A stretch of DNA of 13,462 bases from assembly GCA_021779635.1 (NCBI GenBank), contig JAJYAH010000107.1, positions 1 to 13,462 of the forward strand. The letters are read 5' to 3'. Positions 7,050 through 13,462 of the stretch are shown here, piece by piece. A program made the translations under genes and the position numbers. A model generated the notes under the pieces. It ran no database searches. It had not been told where the DNA came from and was given only the letters and a program-made list of their open reading frames with translations. Positions within the stretch are counted from its first letter, which is position 1. The number at the start of each line of letters is the position of its first letter. This stretch comes from Pseudomonadota bacterium. Lineage in GTDB: Bacteria > Pseudomonadota > Alphaproteobacteria > Rhizobiales > Xanthobacteraceae.

Positions 7050-7459
7050 CTATAGCGCGACGGTTGGCCAAGGCGTAAGCCGACGCGACATTCTGAGCCG
7101 ATTGCGAAAGGCGCGCCGCCAAGCCTTCGAGCCATTTCGACAAAGGCTGCTCCAGCACAATTTGCGAACTGCGGCAAAAGCAACCAACATCGCCCAAAAA
7201 GTAATCGCTCTCGATTTGCGCTTTGGATCGCAATGATCGTCAGCGCTGTGTTCAGAATGCTAAAATTGTTGGCTAAAGAAAGTCCGATAGAGCCGATCAG
7301 CAGCACCGCAAGAACCTGCAACAGCATTTTTAGCAGCGAGACTTTGCCAGTCGAAAAGTCAAGCGTGCCTAACGCGATATGGAGCGTTCCATCCAAGGTT
7401 CCCGTCGTTTTTTTTCGGTCACGTCGGTGTCCGCATTCTTCCGAATTGAGCCGCACCAT
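7050..7459 (-). pseudogene. Possible frameshifted small membrane protein
   Basis: One minus-strand frame from ATG 7459 reads a polar start and then a strongly hydrophobic stretch LLKMLLQVLAVLLIGSIGL followed by FSILNTALTIIAIQS (down to about 7225). Past that point this frame loses protein character, whereas a neighbouring frame gives AITFWAMLVAFAAV (about 7150-7200), which looks like another membrane helix, and ends at a TAG at 7050-7052. Joined by one frameshift they would make a protein with two to three membrane helices. No family is recognised and no good ribosome-binding site is seen, so this is a weak call. Confidence 0.25.
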
Positions 7460-7495
7460 GCACTTCTGGAACGCAATTCACGGTATCGCCCTCTC

Positions 7496-7542
7496 GCTTT
7501 TCTAACTTTTGGTTTGCAGCTTTTCTAAACTTTGGGTTTGCA
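7496..7542. repeat. Tandem imperfect direct repeat, about 23 bp x 2
   Basis: Two adjacent copies, 7496-7518 and 7519-7542, both start GCTTTTCTAA and end GGTTTGCA, differing by small changes and one inserted base in the middle. They abut exactly, with no spacer. They lie about 300 bp before the polysaccharide export gene and directly before a strong Shine-Dalgarno-like AAAGGAGA (7542-7549) that has only a 26-codon GTG frame (7560-7640) behind it. Confidence 0.75.
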
Positions 7543-7594
7543 AAGGAGACAAAGCCATAGTGCGGCACAAACGACACGGTTCAGGCAAAACATA

Positions 7595-7632
7595 TTTCTG
7601 CCCGGATTGGCCAACTTTCCGCCCGGAATGGC
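7595..7632. repeat. Second tandem direct repeat, 17 bp x 2
   Basis: Copies at 7595-7611 and 7616-7632 follow the pattern TTTCYGCCCGGAWTGGC and differ at two positions; they start 21 bp apart, two helical turns. The 190 bp after the repeat, up to the export gene, contain no supported ORF and a short stem TTGCGC/GCGCAA at 7780-7797. Together with the previous repeat the block resembles the multiply repeated ends of IS21-type elements, but no transposase is in the window and this link is only inferred. Confidence 0.65.
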
Positions 7633-7832
7633 TTATCTGATGCGCGTCCGTCTCGTGGGTTCCCAAGTCAAATAGCGTGAGCGTATGGAAAGTTCGAGTA
7701 AACAGTGGATATTGTTGCGTTGGTACTGATCATCAAATCCGATCTCTGGATCGACGATAGGCATCATTTCGCGCGCTATTTGCGCAGGGACGCGCAAGCG
7801 ATGGGCGCCGATTGTAGTGATTGGGTCTCGCG

Positions 7833-9041
7833 ATGCTGAAACGGCTCGGTTTTCCAGCACTTGCGGTTGTTGCTACGGTGTTGTTGCCCGCGTGCACGTT
7901 GCTTCCGGGAACGGGGCCTTATAGCGACACGGTGAACGGAAATGCGACAGCGGGCGTGCGATCCACGACATCATTGCCGTATGCGCTGGTTGACGTGACC
8001 GCTGATACAATCGGCTTTCTTTCGCAGCCAAATCTGATCACGTTCAAGGGCGCGTTCCCCGATAAGCGCCCAAAGCCGACCCAGGTAATCGGTGTCGGCG
8101 ACGTCCTCAATATAACGATCTTTGAAGCTGCGCCCGGCGGCCTATTCACGCCTGGACAATCCGCGGGCGCACGGCCCGGAAACTTCGTCGATTTGCCGGC
8201 GCAGGCCGTTGACCAGAGGGGTAGTATTTATGTGCCCTATGCCGGCGAGATTCCGGCTGCCGGACGAACCATACCGGAAATCCAACAAGCGGTCATTGCT
8301 CGGCTGCGGAACCGCGCTATCGAGCCGCAAGTAGTTATCAGCCTCAATCAGCAGCATGCAAGCGTCGTCAGCGTTTTGGGTGACGTGAATACGCCGGGCG
8401 TTCTGACTGTTAACAGCGTTGGCGAGCGACTGCTGGCGCTGATCGCACGCGCCGGAGGCCCGAAGTTTGAGGCGGTCGAAAGTTACGTGACGTTGCAGCG
8501 GGACGGCAAGCCCGTCAGGGTGCTGTTAAGCGAAGTGGTGCATGACCCGCGCGAAAATATCTTCGTTCGTCCGAACGACGTGATTTTCGTCACCCATGAG
8601 TCACCGACGTTTACCGCGCTCGGAGCGCTCAATCAGAACGTCTTTGGCTTTAACTCAGAGATTCCATTCGACGTGGAAACGCTGACGCTTGCGCAGGCGA
8701 TGGGCAAGGCGGGTGGACTCAACGATCAGCAATCCGACCCAAGCGAGGTTTACGTTTATCGGTATGAGGAACGTCCCTTCCTGGAGAAGCTCGGCGTCGA
8801 CACTTCAAGATTTACTTTCGATAGGATACCGACGATCTATCGCGTTAACTTGCGCGATCCATCGGGCATGCTGCTGGCCGGCGGTTTCCAAATGCGAACG
8901 AAGGATGTTCTTTATGTCGCCAATGCCAGGGTTGTGGACTACTACAAGCTCCTGACGCTCATCAACAACACGACCGGCACCGCATCTAACACGGCGAACG
9001 CGGTGACCAACGTGAACGCGGCAGCCAAGACCAGGTGGTAA
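7833..9041 (+). CDS. Polysaccharide export outer-membrane lipoprotein (OPX, Wza/ExoF-like)
   Basis: A 402-residue lipoprotein that would form the outer-membrane channel for capsule or exopolysaccharide export. From ATG 7833 the N terminus is a lipoprotein signal with lipobox LPAC and acylated Cys21; a TTG at 7821 would add four residues before it and is less likely. The polysaccharide export (Poly_export) domain spans about 83-172 (IGVGDVLNITIFEA... DQRGSIYVPYAGEIPAAGRT). Two SLBB-type domains follow at about 178-255 (VLGDVNTPGV... VRPNDVIFV) and 262-364 (TLAQAMGKAGGLND... MRTKDVLYVAN). The C-terminal helix region 366-402, Asn/Thr-rich after DYYKLLTLI, would correspond to the Wza outer-membrane helical barrel. 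The partner Wzc-like co-polymerase is not next to it. It is convergent with galE. Confidence 0.95.
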   Translation: MLKRLGFPALAVVATVLLPACTLLPGTGPYSDTVNGNATAGVRSTTSLPYALVDVTADTIGFLSQPNLITFKGAFPDKRPKPTQVIGVGDVLNITIFEAAPGGLFTPGQSAGARPGNFVDLPAQAVDQRGSIYVPYAGEIPAAGRTIPEIQQAVIARLRNRAIEPQVVISLNQQHASVVSVLGDVNTPGVLTVNSVGERLLALIARAGGPKFEAVESYVTLQRDGKPVRVLLSEVVHDPRENIFVRPNDVIFVTHESPTFTALGALNQNVFGFNSEIPFDVETLTLAQAMGKAGGLNDQQSDPSEVYVYRYEERPFLEKLGVDTSRFTFDRIPTIYRVNLRDPSGMLLAGGFQMRTKDVLYVANARVVDYYKLLTLINNTTGTASNTANAVTNVNAAAKTRW

Positions 9042-9042
9042 G

Positions 9043-9335
9043 TCCAAACTGAACGTCACGATCGTGGACCGCGATGGTTCGCCGGATACCGTTTTCGCTT
9101 CCGGTCAGACGCTGAGGTCCGTCCAGCTCCGGGTAGCGATCACGCCGTTGTTCTTGGCTCTGCTCTTTTTAAGGTCGACTGAGCTATTCTGGGCTGTAGG
9201 TTGGACAGAAGCCGAAACTCTGGCAGCTGGCGCTCTCAGGAGGTCCTTGCGCTTGCGGTCACCACCGTGCTGCTCAGTCAAGTGGGTCAACAGTTCTTGA
9301 GATTGCAGTCGAGACTGGAACGGAGAAGCCGTCGG
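9043..9335 (+). pseudogene. Possible decayed membrane-protein remnant after the export gene
   Basis: Immediately after the export gene stop, a new frame reads as plausible protein: IVDRDGSPDTVFASGQTL, then the hydrophobic LRVAITPLFLALLFLRS, then WTEAETLAAGAL. Near 9235 it turns into Arg/Ser/Cys-rich sequence, while the frame of 9201-9404 becomes protein-like there with EVLALAVTTVLLSQVGQQFL. One frameshift would join them. No start with a ribosome-binding site is seen apart from GTG 9064, and no family is recognised. It could be what is left of the gene that once followed the export gene, or chance. Confidence 0.28.
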
Positions 9336-9338
9336 ATA

Positions 9339-10316
9339 TCATGCTGGCATGTGGTTCGAGTGCCAGTTCCAAGCCGTCCCGATAATCGACTTCAGGTCAT
9401 GTAGGGGTGACCAGCCAATCGTTCGCTTCGCAAGAGAGTTGTCAGCGACCAACGCTGGCGAGTCGCCTTCGCGGCGTGGCCCGTACTGAATGCTAAAGCG
9501 TCGACCAACCACATTTTGAACGGTTTCGAGCAACTCCTTCACGCTTGTCCCATGGCCGGTTCCGAGATTCAGCGCCTGACTCGCGCCGTTGCTCAGGAGA
9601 TGCTCGACCGCGCGGGTATGCGCGTCGGCAAGATCAAGGACGTGGACGAAGTCGCGCACGCAGGATCCATCACGCGTGTCATAATCTGTGCCCAAGACCT
9701 GAAAATGTGGCCGGCGTCCGAGTGCGGTCTCGATTGCGATGGGTATGGCATGAGTTTCCGGCGTATGCCATTCACCGATACGTCCTTCCGGGTCTGCTCC
9801 CGCGGCATTGAAATAGCGCAGGATAAAAGATCGAAAGCCTTGGTAGAGGTCCAAATCTTTCAATATCTGTTCGACGATAAGTTTACTTCGGCCGTAGGGA
9901 TTGATCGGCGACTGGGGATGAGTCTCATTCATTGGGATTGACGACGGAATGCCGTATGTGGCGCACGTCGACGAAAACACGATCTTGTTGATCCCGGCGA
10001 CCTGCGCCGCGCGCAGCAACGTAATCGTTCCAGAGACATTGTTGTCGTAATAACTGCCTGGATCCCGAACCGACTCGCCAACCTCGATCGCCGCAGCAAA
10101 ATGTATGATCGCTAGGGGATCGTATTTCCTGAAGACCTCATCGAGTCTGTCGCGGTTTCGAATGTCACCAACCTCCAGTGGGCCCCACTTTACGAATTCG
10201 GCATGACCATTTGACAGGTTGTCATATACGACAGGTGTGAAACCTTTGTTGAAAAGATCGAGGCATGTGTGCGATCCGATATATCCCGCTCCACCAGCGA
10301 CAAGAATGTTTGACAT
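9339..10316 (-). CDS. galE: UDP-glucose 4-epimerase (GalE/ExoB)
   Basis: A complete 325-residue extended-SDR epimerase that interconverts UDP-glucose and UDP-galactose in the cytoplasm, using bound NAD; in rhizobia the same enzyme (ExoB) supplies UDP-galactose for exopolysaccharide and LPS. The NAD motif GGAGYIG is at residues 8-14, followed by Asp at VVYDNLSNGH (29-38). The catalytic dyad Tyr141 and Lys145 is in NPYGRSK. The segment FSSTCATYG (114-122) carries Thr117 where E. coli GalE has catalytic Ser124, a variant I recall from rhizobial ExoB proteins. RYFNAAGADP and the late RDFVHVLDLADAH also match the family. It is the last gene of the minus-strand polysaccharide series, 164 bp after the preceding ORF, so it may have its own promoter; the Shine-Dalgarno is poorly spaced. 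Confidence 0.96.
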   Translation of the reverse strand: MSNILVAGGAGYIGSHTCLDLFNKGFTPVVYDNLSNGHAEFVKWGPLEVGDIRNRDRLDEVFRKYDPLAIIHFAAAIEVGESVRDPGSYYDNNVSGTITLLRAAQVAGINKIVFSSTCATYGIPSSIPMNETHPQSPINPYGRSKLIVEQILKDLDLYQGFRSFILRYFNAAGADPEGRIGEWHTPETHAIPIAIETALGRRPHFQVLGTDYDTRDGSCVRDFVHVLDLADAHTRAVEHLLSNGASQALNLGTGHGTSVKELLETVQNVVGRRFSIQYGPRREGDSPALVADNSLAKRTIGWSPLHDLKSIIGTAWNWHSNHMPA

Positions 10317-10480
10317 TTAGCACAATTTCCCGAAAAGCGACGCGATGTTGCCAGGTTCCCATTGTGATCAATAGTCGCCAATTACGCAAATGCAAAGCTT
10401 TAGGTAGGTCTTTCGCGAACGGTACAGCATGAGGTAATTTAGCCCGGCCTTCAGCGGATCCAGACTACATCGTCCAGAAA

Positions 10481-10792
10481 TTATTGATCCAATTTGACAG
10501 CGCCGCCAAAATGATGCGGCTTCGCTGTGTGCTGAAGAACAACTGGCCTGCTAAATGGGCAAGGAAGATCGGCAGATTGCGCGGGCCTCGAATGTGCGTC
10601 AACCTTCCGGTGCGTGCCTCCGAAGTCCTCTGCCTCGCTTAGGTGCTGCAGCACCCCGGAGGTCGCTTGCCCGAACCGCGCTAATTCGCCATCGGGCTGC
10701 GGGCCGTCCGTGAACTTGATGGATGTCTCCTCACCCTCTCGTGTCTCGATGTGCTTCGGGTTGCTTGACAGTATTGCGTTCCGGAGAGCCAT
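10481..10792 (-). CDS. Doubtful 103-residue ORF coupled to the TPR-like gene
   Basis: The start ATG at 10792-10790 shares a base with the TAA stop of the gene upstream (TAATG), an arrangement often used for translational coupling. The first 40 residues, including SIKFTDGPQPDGELARFGQA, have GC-rich third positions, but the rest (HSRPAQSADLPCPFSRPVVL and a His/Pro-rich end) lacks hydrophobic patterning and looks like random sequence. No domain is recognised. It may be a coupled small gene, a gene with a degenerated 3' end, or a chance open frame. Confidence 0.35.
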   Translation of the reverse strand: MALRNAILSSNPKHIETREGEETSIKFTDGPQPDGELARFGQATSGVLQHLSEAEDFGGTHRKVDAHSRPAQSADLPCPFSRPVVLQHTAKPHHFGGAVKLDQ

Positions 10793-11466
10793 TATTGCAG
10801 CGATGCGGCAAAGCCGGGATCGAGCGATCGCACGGCGTCACCTATATAGGCCCTGCCGTCGGGCGAGCCGCGCCGATACGCATTCGCGATGACAGGTTTG
10901 AGATCGGGACGTCGCGTTAGGATCAGACGGATATCGCCGCGCGCCAGGTTTTTGAGGTCGGCATCGGCAATGGACGCCAAAGCGGATATCAAGCCGAGGC
11001 GCGCCGGGATCAGCGCTACGTCGGCGCCAGAGGTGAGGTAGGACATCCTGAGCGCTTCAGCGACCGACTGCCGGTCCTGTCCCTGGTTCTGAAGCATTGC
11101 CAGCAGTAGCCAGATGCGAGATGAATGCGGTGCCAGCGACAGTGACCGCTTGGCCGAGGCAAGGGCACGCTCGTGCGCCTGGATTATTTCGGGTGAAGGC
11201 GGCGATTCGTGGGTGCCGAGCGCCGGAGCAGCTCGTGCCATAGCGACGTCGCCGAGCAGATCTCCCCTCCATGGCGCCGCTGCTGCCGCCCATTTCGCCA
11301 TCGACCCAGGGGCACTTGAGTCCGACAGCGTGAGGTCTTGAGAAAAGTGTTGTGTTTTGGGGGTCAGCTTTTCTGCAAGAATTGTAGCAACCGCGAACCA
11401 GCCCAGCACGATACCAATCAGCAAGGTGGCGATTCGAAACCTGTCCGAGACATTCTTCATTGGCAT
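10792..11466 (-). CDS. Membrane-anchored TPR-like hypothetical in polysaccharide locus
   Basis: A 224-residue protein with an uncleaved-looking N-terminal anchor (RIATLLIGIVLGWFAVATIL, residues 11-30) preceded by basic residues, so the rest should face the periplasm. After an Ala/Pro/Ser-rich linker (50-90), residues 97-170 show TPR-like helix pairs: AHERALASAKRSLSLAPHSS, then RIWLLLAMLQNQGQ, with the Pro after the second helix typical of TPR units. The C-terminal part (PDLKPVIANAYRRGSPDGRA) is polar. The start ATG 11466 has a second in-frame ATG two codons on. It begins only 27 bp after the phosphatase stop, so the two are almost certainly co-transcribed. TPR proteins in polysaccharide loci often scaffold assembly complexes, but the role here is inferred from position only. 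Confidence 0.82.
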   Translation of the reverse strand: MPMKNVSDRFRIATLLIGIVLGWFAVATILAEKLTPKTQHFSQDLTLSDSSAPGSMAKWAAAAAPWRGDLLGDVAMARAAPALGTHESPPSPEIIQAHERALASAKRSLSLAPHSSRIWLLLAMLQNQGQDRQSVAEALRMSYLTSGADVALIPARLGLISALASIADADLKNLARGDIRLILTRRPDLKPVIANAYRRGSPDGRAYIGDAVRSLDPGFAASLQ

Positions 11467-11493
11467 TCCATAAGGCTCAAGTAGATGCCGTCT

Positions 11494-12228
11494 CTAGATC
11501 GTGAACATGCGGTCGCCCTGGATGGTTAGCAACGTCAAAATACCGGTGGCATAGGCCCCTGTGTCGATATTAATGCGGTTTGGTCGGATATCCGGTTTGG
11601 CCACAGGGGTATGACCGTGCACCACGAACTTGCCGAAATTGTCTTTACATTGAAGGAATTCATCACGGATCCAAAGCAAATCTTCTTCGCGTTGTCGTCG
11701 CAGCGGCACGCCAGGCTTGACTCCCGCATGAGCAAAAAAGAAATCTCCGCAAACAAAGCTTAACCTCAGCTTGCTAAAAAATCGGCGATGGTGATCCGGC
11801 ATGTCCTGTCTCAACGCGTGGACGAGTGCGGTTTGCTCATCCCGATCTGGTTTGATCGAGGGTGCGAGCCCGTAAGACATTAGGGTTTGCAGTCCGCCAT
11901 ATTCCTTCCACGCCTCAAGCCGGCTAGCGTCCTTCAAGACCTCAAACAGGAACGCTTCGTGATTGCCCTTGAGAAAGATGCTCTCGTGGCGACGGCCGCG
12001 GTCGACCAGCAAATCGATAGTTTGCCGAGACGCCGGTCCGCGATCGATATAATCGCCGAGAAAAACATGAAGCGATCGGGCCGGCCCGGCACGGGCCAGG
12101 TGAAGGTCGATTGCGGCGAACACACTCTCAAGCAGGTCTGCACGTCCGTGAATGTCACTGATTGCATAGATCCGCATCCCGTCGGGCAAGCTCGGTTTAG
12201 GTCTTGGCTTGCGTAAAAATCCCATCAT
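11494..12228 (-). CDS. Metallophosphatase, serine/threonine phosphatase (PPP) type
   Basis: A complete 244-residue calcineurin-like phosphoesterase with all PPP signature blocks: SDIHGR (24-29, metal ligands Asp25 and His27), GDYIDRG (58-64), GNHE (88-91), the FAHAG loop (His167) and HGHT (204-207), ending with NIDTGAYATG. This is the pattern of bacterial PrpA/PphA-like protein phosphatases and of ApaH-like dinucleotide phosphatases; the GDYIDRG block is shared by both, so protein versus nucleotide substrate cannot be decided. No signal peptide or membrane helix, hence cytoplasmic. The start is ATG 12228 with another ATG as next codon; Shine-Dalgarno weak. It lies between the polymerase-like gene and the TPR-like gene on the same strand, suggesting a role tied to polysaccharide synthesis control (inferred). 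Confidence 0.93.
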   Translation of the reverse strand: MMGFLRKPRPKPSLPDGMRIYAISDIHGRADLLESVFAAIDLHLARAGPARSLHVFLGDYIDRGPASRQTIDLLVDRGRRHESIFLKGNHEAFLFEVLKDASRLEAWKEYGGLQTLMSYGLAPSIKPDRDEQTALVHALRQDMPDHHRRFFSKLRLSFVCGDFFFAHAGVKPGVPLRRQREEDLLWIRDEFLQCKDNFGKFVVHGHTPVAKPDIRPNRINIDTGAYATGILTLLTIQGDRMFTI

Positions 12229-12437
12229 GTCGACGCTTTAGTCCTGAAGTTCCGAGTTGTTTAACCCCGACCAGCAACGAATGGAACCACCGTTAGCAGA
12301 CCTGCAGCTTCAGCTTAAGCGGATTTAGGTCTTGAACCATGGTTGCCACGCGCGAAAGCAAGCCCCACGCTTTCCCTGGTCGTCACCGGACGATCGGCGG
12401 CTCGGCACAGATGCCGCCATCCAGGTGATGTGCGCGT
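12229..12437. other. 209 bp gap between polymerase-like gene and phosphatase gene
   Basis: No ORF with protein-like character lies here apart from frames that overlap the membrane-protein gene in the wrong phase. The spacing is large enough for a promoter of the phosphatase-TPR pair, but no convincing -35/-10 pair or strong terminator hairpin was found. Confidence 0.4.
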
Positions 12438-13462
12438 TTAGCCGGCTTTGCGCCCGGTGGTCTGGGCAAGCCCCAGCCCAACGATAATCGCAGCCGTCAT
12501 CTGAACGGTTACGGTAGTAAAACTGGCATCGCAATAAGCCTCACAGAAGGCGACGACGAGGCAAGCGGCCGCACCAGCTGCGTAAAAAGAATCTCTGCCC
12601 CGCGCCAAGGCACCGCGAAACAGCATCACCAGCAGTTGGATCACCAATAGAAACACCATCAGTATTCCGACGCGGCCCCATTCAAGCACGATTGACGTAA
12701 TGGTATTGATGGCAGCCGGGCCAGGCGCACCGTCCGCGTCGCGATAGATCGCGGCGAGCGCCTGATAGGTTCCGACGCCGTCACCGGTCCAATTTGCGTC
12801 GGCCATCATGCGCAAGGTGGCGGCAACGGCGTCCGCTGATCGGATTTTCGCAAAACGAAAGAGCGGACTGAGGGAGGAATTGGCCGCGAAACGCAACGCG
12901 ATCACGCCCCCGCAGGCCACCAGGACAGCGGCACAAAGCGTTGTCGCGGTCCAGCGCGCAAGATTCAATCGTCGGATCAGGATGACGAGACCGACAACTA
13001 CCAGTCCAAATGCGGTGTCAATCAGTACATCGTAAGTGGCATAGGTAATCAGGGCAACCAGACAAACGACGGCGCCCGCGGTGCCCAACAGCATCAAGCC
13101 GACGAAGCTCCGCAGGGGCTGACCTGGTCGCCCGGATCGCGTCTCGTAGCGCTCTGCTCCGCGCACGACGAATGCCAAGTTCAGTACCACGCCAAATGCC
13201 GCCAAAGCGACGAGAGAAGAGGTAAGGTCGTCGGTCGAATTCGCCGGTTTAAGGACGGCTAAATCGCGAAACAGGAGCAGTTCCATGGCGATAAATGTGG
13301 TGATGGTACAAAGCGTGGCCAGAATCGTTTCGGCGCGTTCGCGATTGCGAGTGAGAACACACGTTACAAACGCGAGTGAGATGAGGCTGAGATAGCCGAA
13401 TAGACCGCGCAGGGTAAAGCCAAGATCGATGCTGATATGGCCAGACAGAGAGTCCGGGAGCG
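12438..13462 (-). CDS. O-antigen polymerase/ligase-like membrane protein (partial, 5' end off window)
   Basis: The frame stays open to the right edge, past the internal ATG at 13286, so the gene continues outside; about 340 C-terminal residues are visible. The part before that ATG reads LRGLFGYLSLISLAFVTCVL and AETILATLCTITTFIAMELL, i.e. further membrane helices in the same frame. In total six or more hydrophobic segments can be seen, with a hydrophilic loop containing WTGDGVGTYQALAAIYRDAD (166-185 counted from the internal ATG). That G-x-G-T-(Y/F)-loop after several helices, followed by a helix with EWGRVGI, is typical of Wzy_C / O-antigen ligase-like proteins, which join or polymerise lipid-linked sugar units on the periplasmic face. 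Polymerase versus ligase cannot be told. It heads the minus-strand polysaccharide series in this window. Confidence 0.8.
   Translation of the reverse strand, partial: LPDSLSGHISIDLGFTLRGLFGYLSLISLAFVTCVLTRNRERAETILATLCTITTFIAMELLLFRDLAVLKPANSTDDLTSSLVALAAFGVVLNLAFVVRGAERYETRSGRPGQPLRSFVGLMLLGTAGAVVCLVALITYATYDVLIDTAFGLVVVGLVILIRRLNLARWTATTLCAAVLVACGGVIALRFAANSSLSPLFRFAKIRSADAVAATLRMMADANWTGDGVGTYQALAAIYRDADGAPGPAAINTITSIVLEWGRVGILMVFLLVIQLLVMLFRGALARGRDSFYAAGAAACLVVAFCEAYCDASFTTVTVQMTAAIIVGLGLAQTTGRKAG

Noticed and set aside
7633..7860. 75-codon minus-strand frame upstream of and overlapping the export gene start
   Set aside because: No ribosome-binding site, no recognisable domain, and it overlaps the lipoprotein signal coding region.
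13035..13286. ATG at 13286 as the start of the polymerase/ligase-like gene
   Set aside because: The same frame continues upstream to the window edge without a stop and encodes further membrane helices, so this ATG is internal.
1..13462. CRISPR array, tRNA, rRNA, complete insertion sequence or phage genes
   Set aside because: No regularly spaced repeats with unique spacers, no cloverleaf-like or rRNA-like segments, and no transposase, integrase or phage proteins were seen in any frame.

Overview
The window reads like chromosomal DNA of an alphaproteobacterium of the Bradyrhizobium / Rhodopseudomonas (Nitrobacteraceae) type. This is inferred from high GC, GC-rich third codon positions in the well-supported genes, several short hypothetical proteins with the look of that group, and a cluster of palindromic intergenic repeats. 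No rRNA, tRNA, CRISPR array, complete insertion sequence or phage gene is visible.

Left part (1-4408), ordinary metabolic genes. The window opens in the last domain of a sugar-type (RbsA-like) ABC ATPase. A small redox-type module follows: an LLM-class flavin oxidoreductase (420-1484, minus) lies directly downstream of an HxlR-family regulator (1543-1929, minus). The regulator is divergent from an NAD(P)-binding NmrA/YwnB-like protein (2032-2640, plus). The 102 bp between the divergent genes holds short inverted repeats that could be operators. A full-length ABC-F ATPase (2786-4408, plus) closes this part.

Middle part (4409-7832), gene-poor. It has a five-hairpin palindromic repeat cluster (4505-4697), an apparently decayed methyltransferase-like remnant (about 4760-5100, minus), a small membrane protein (5320-5514), and two linked conserved-type hypotheticals (5826-6110 and 6167-6583). 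A small exported cysteine-containing protein (6740-7000, minus) follows, then a doubtful frameshifted membrane ORF. The part ends with a 140 bp block containing two different pairs of tandem imperfect repeats (7496-7632), which may be the leftover end of a mobile element or a regulatory array.

Right part (7833-13462), a surface-polysaccharide locus. An outer-membrane polysaccharide export lipoprotein (Wza/OPX type) is on the plus strand. Convergent to it is a minus-strand series: an O-antigen polymerase/ligase-like membrane protein running off the right edge, a PPP-family metallophosphatase, a membrane-anchored TPR-like protein, a doubtful 103-residue ORF overlapping its stop codon, and UDP-glucose 4-epimerase (GalE/ExoB). 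GalE would supply UDP-galactose, the polymerase/ligase-like protein would act on lipid-linked repeat units, and the OPX protein would form the outer-membrane exit. The Wzc-like co-polymerase, flippase and glycosyltransferases expected with these are not in the window. No clearly novel system is visible; the points most worth checking are the phosphatase/TPR pair in the polysaccharide locus, the repeat block before the export gene, and the several decayed ORFs.
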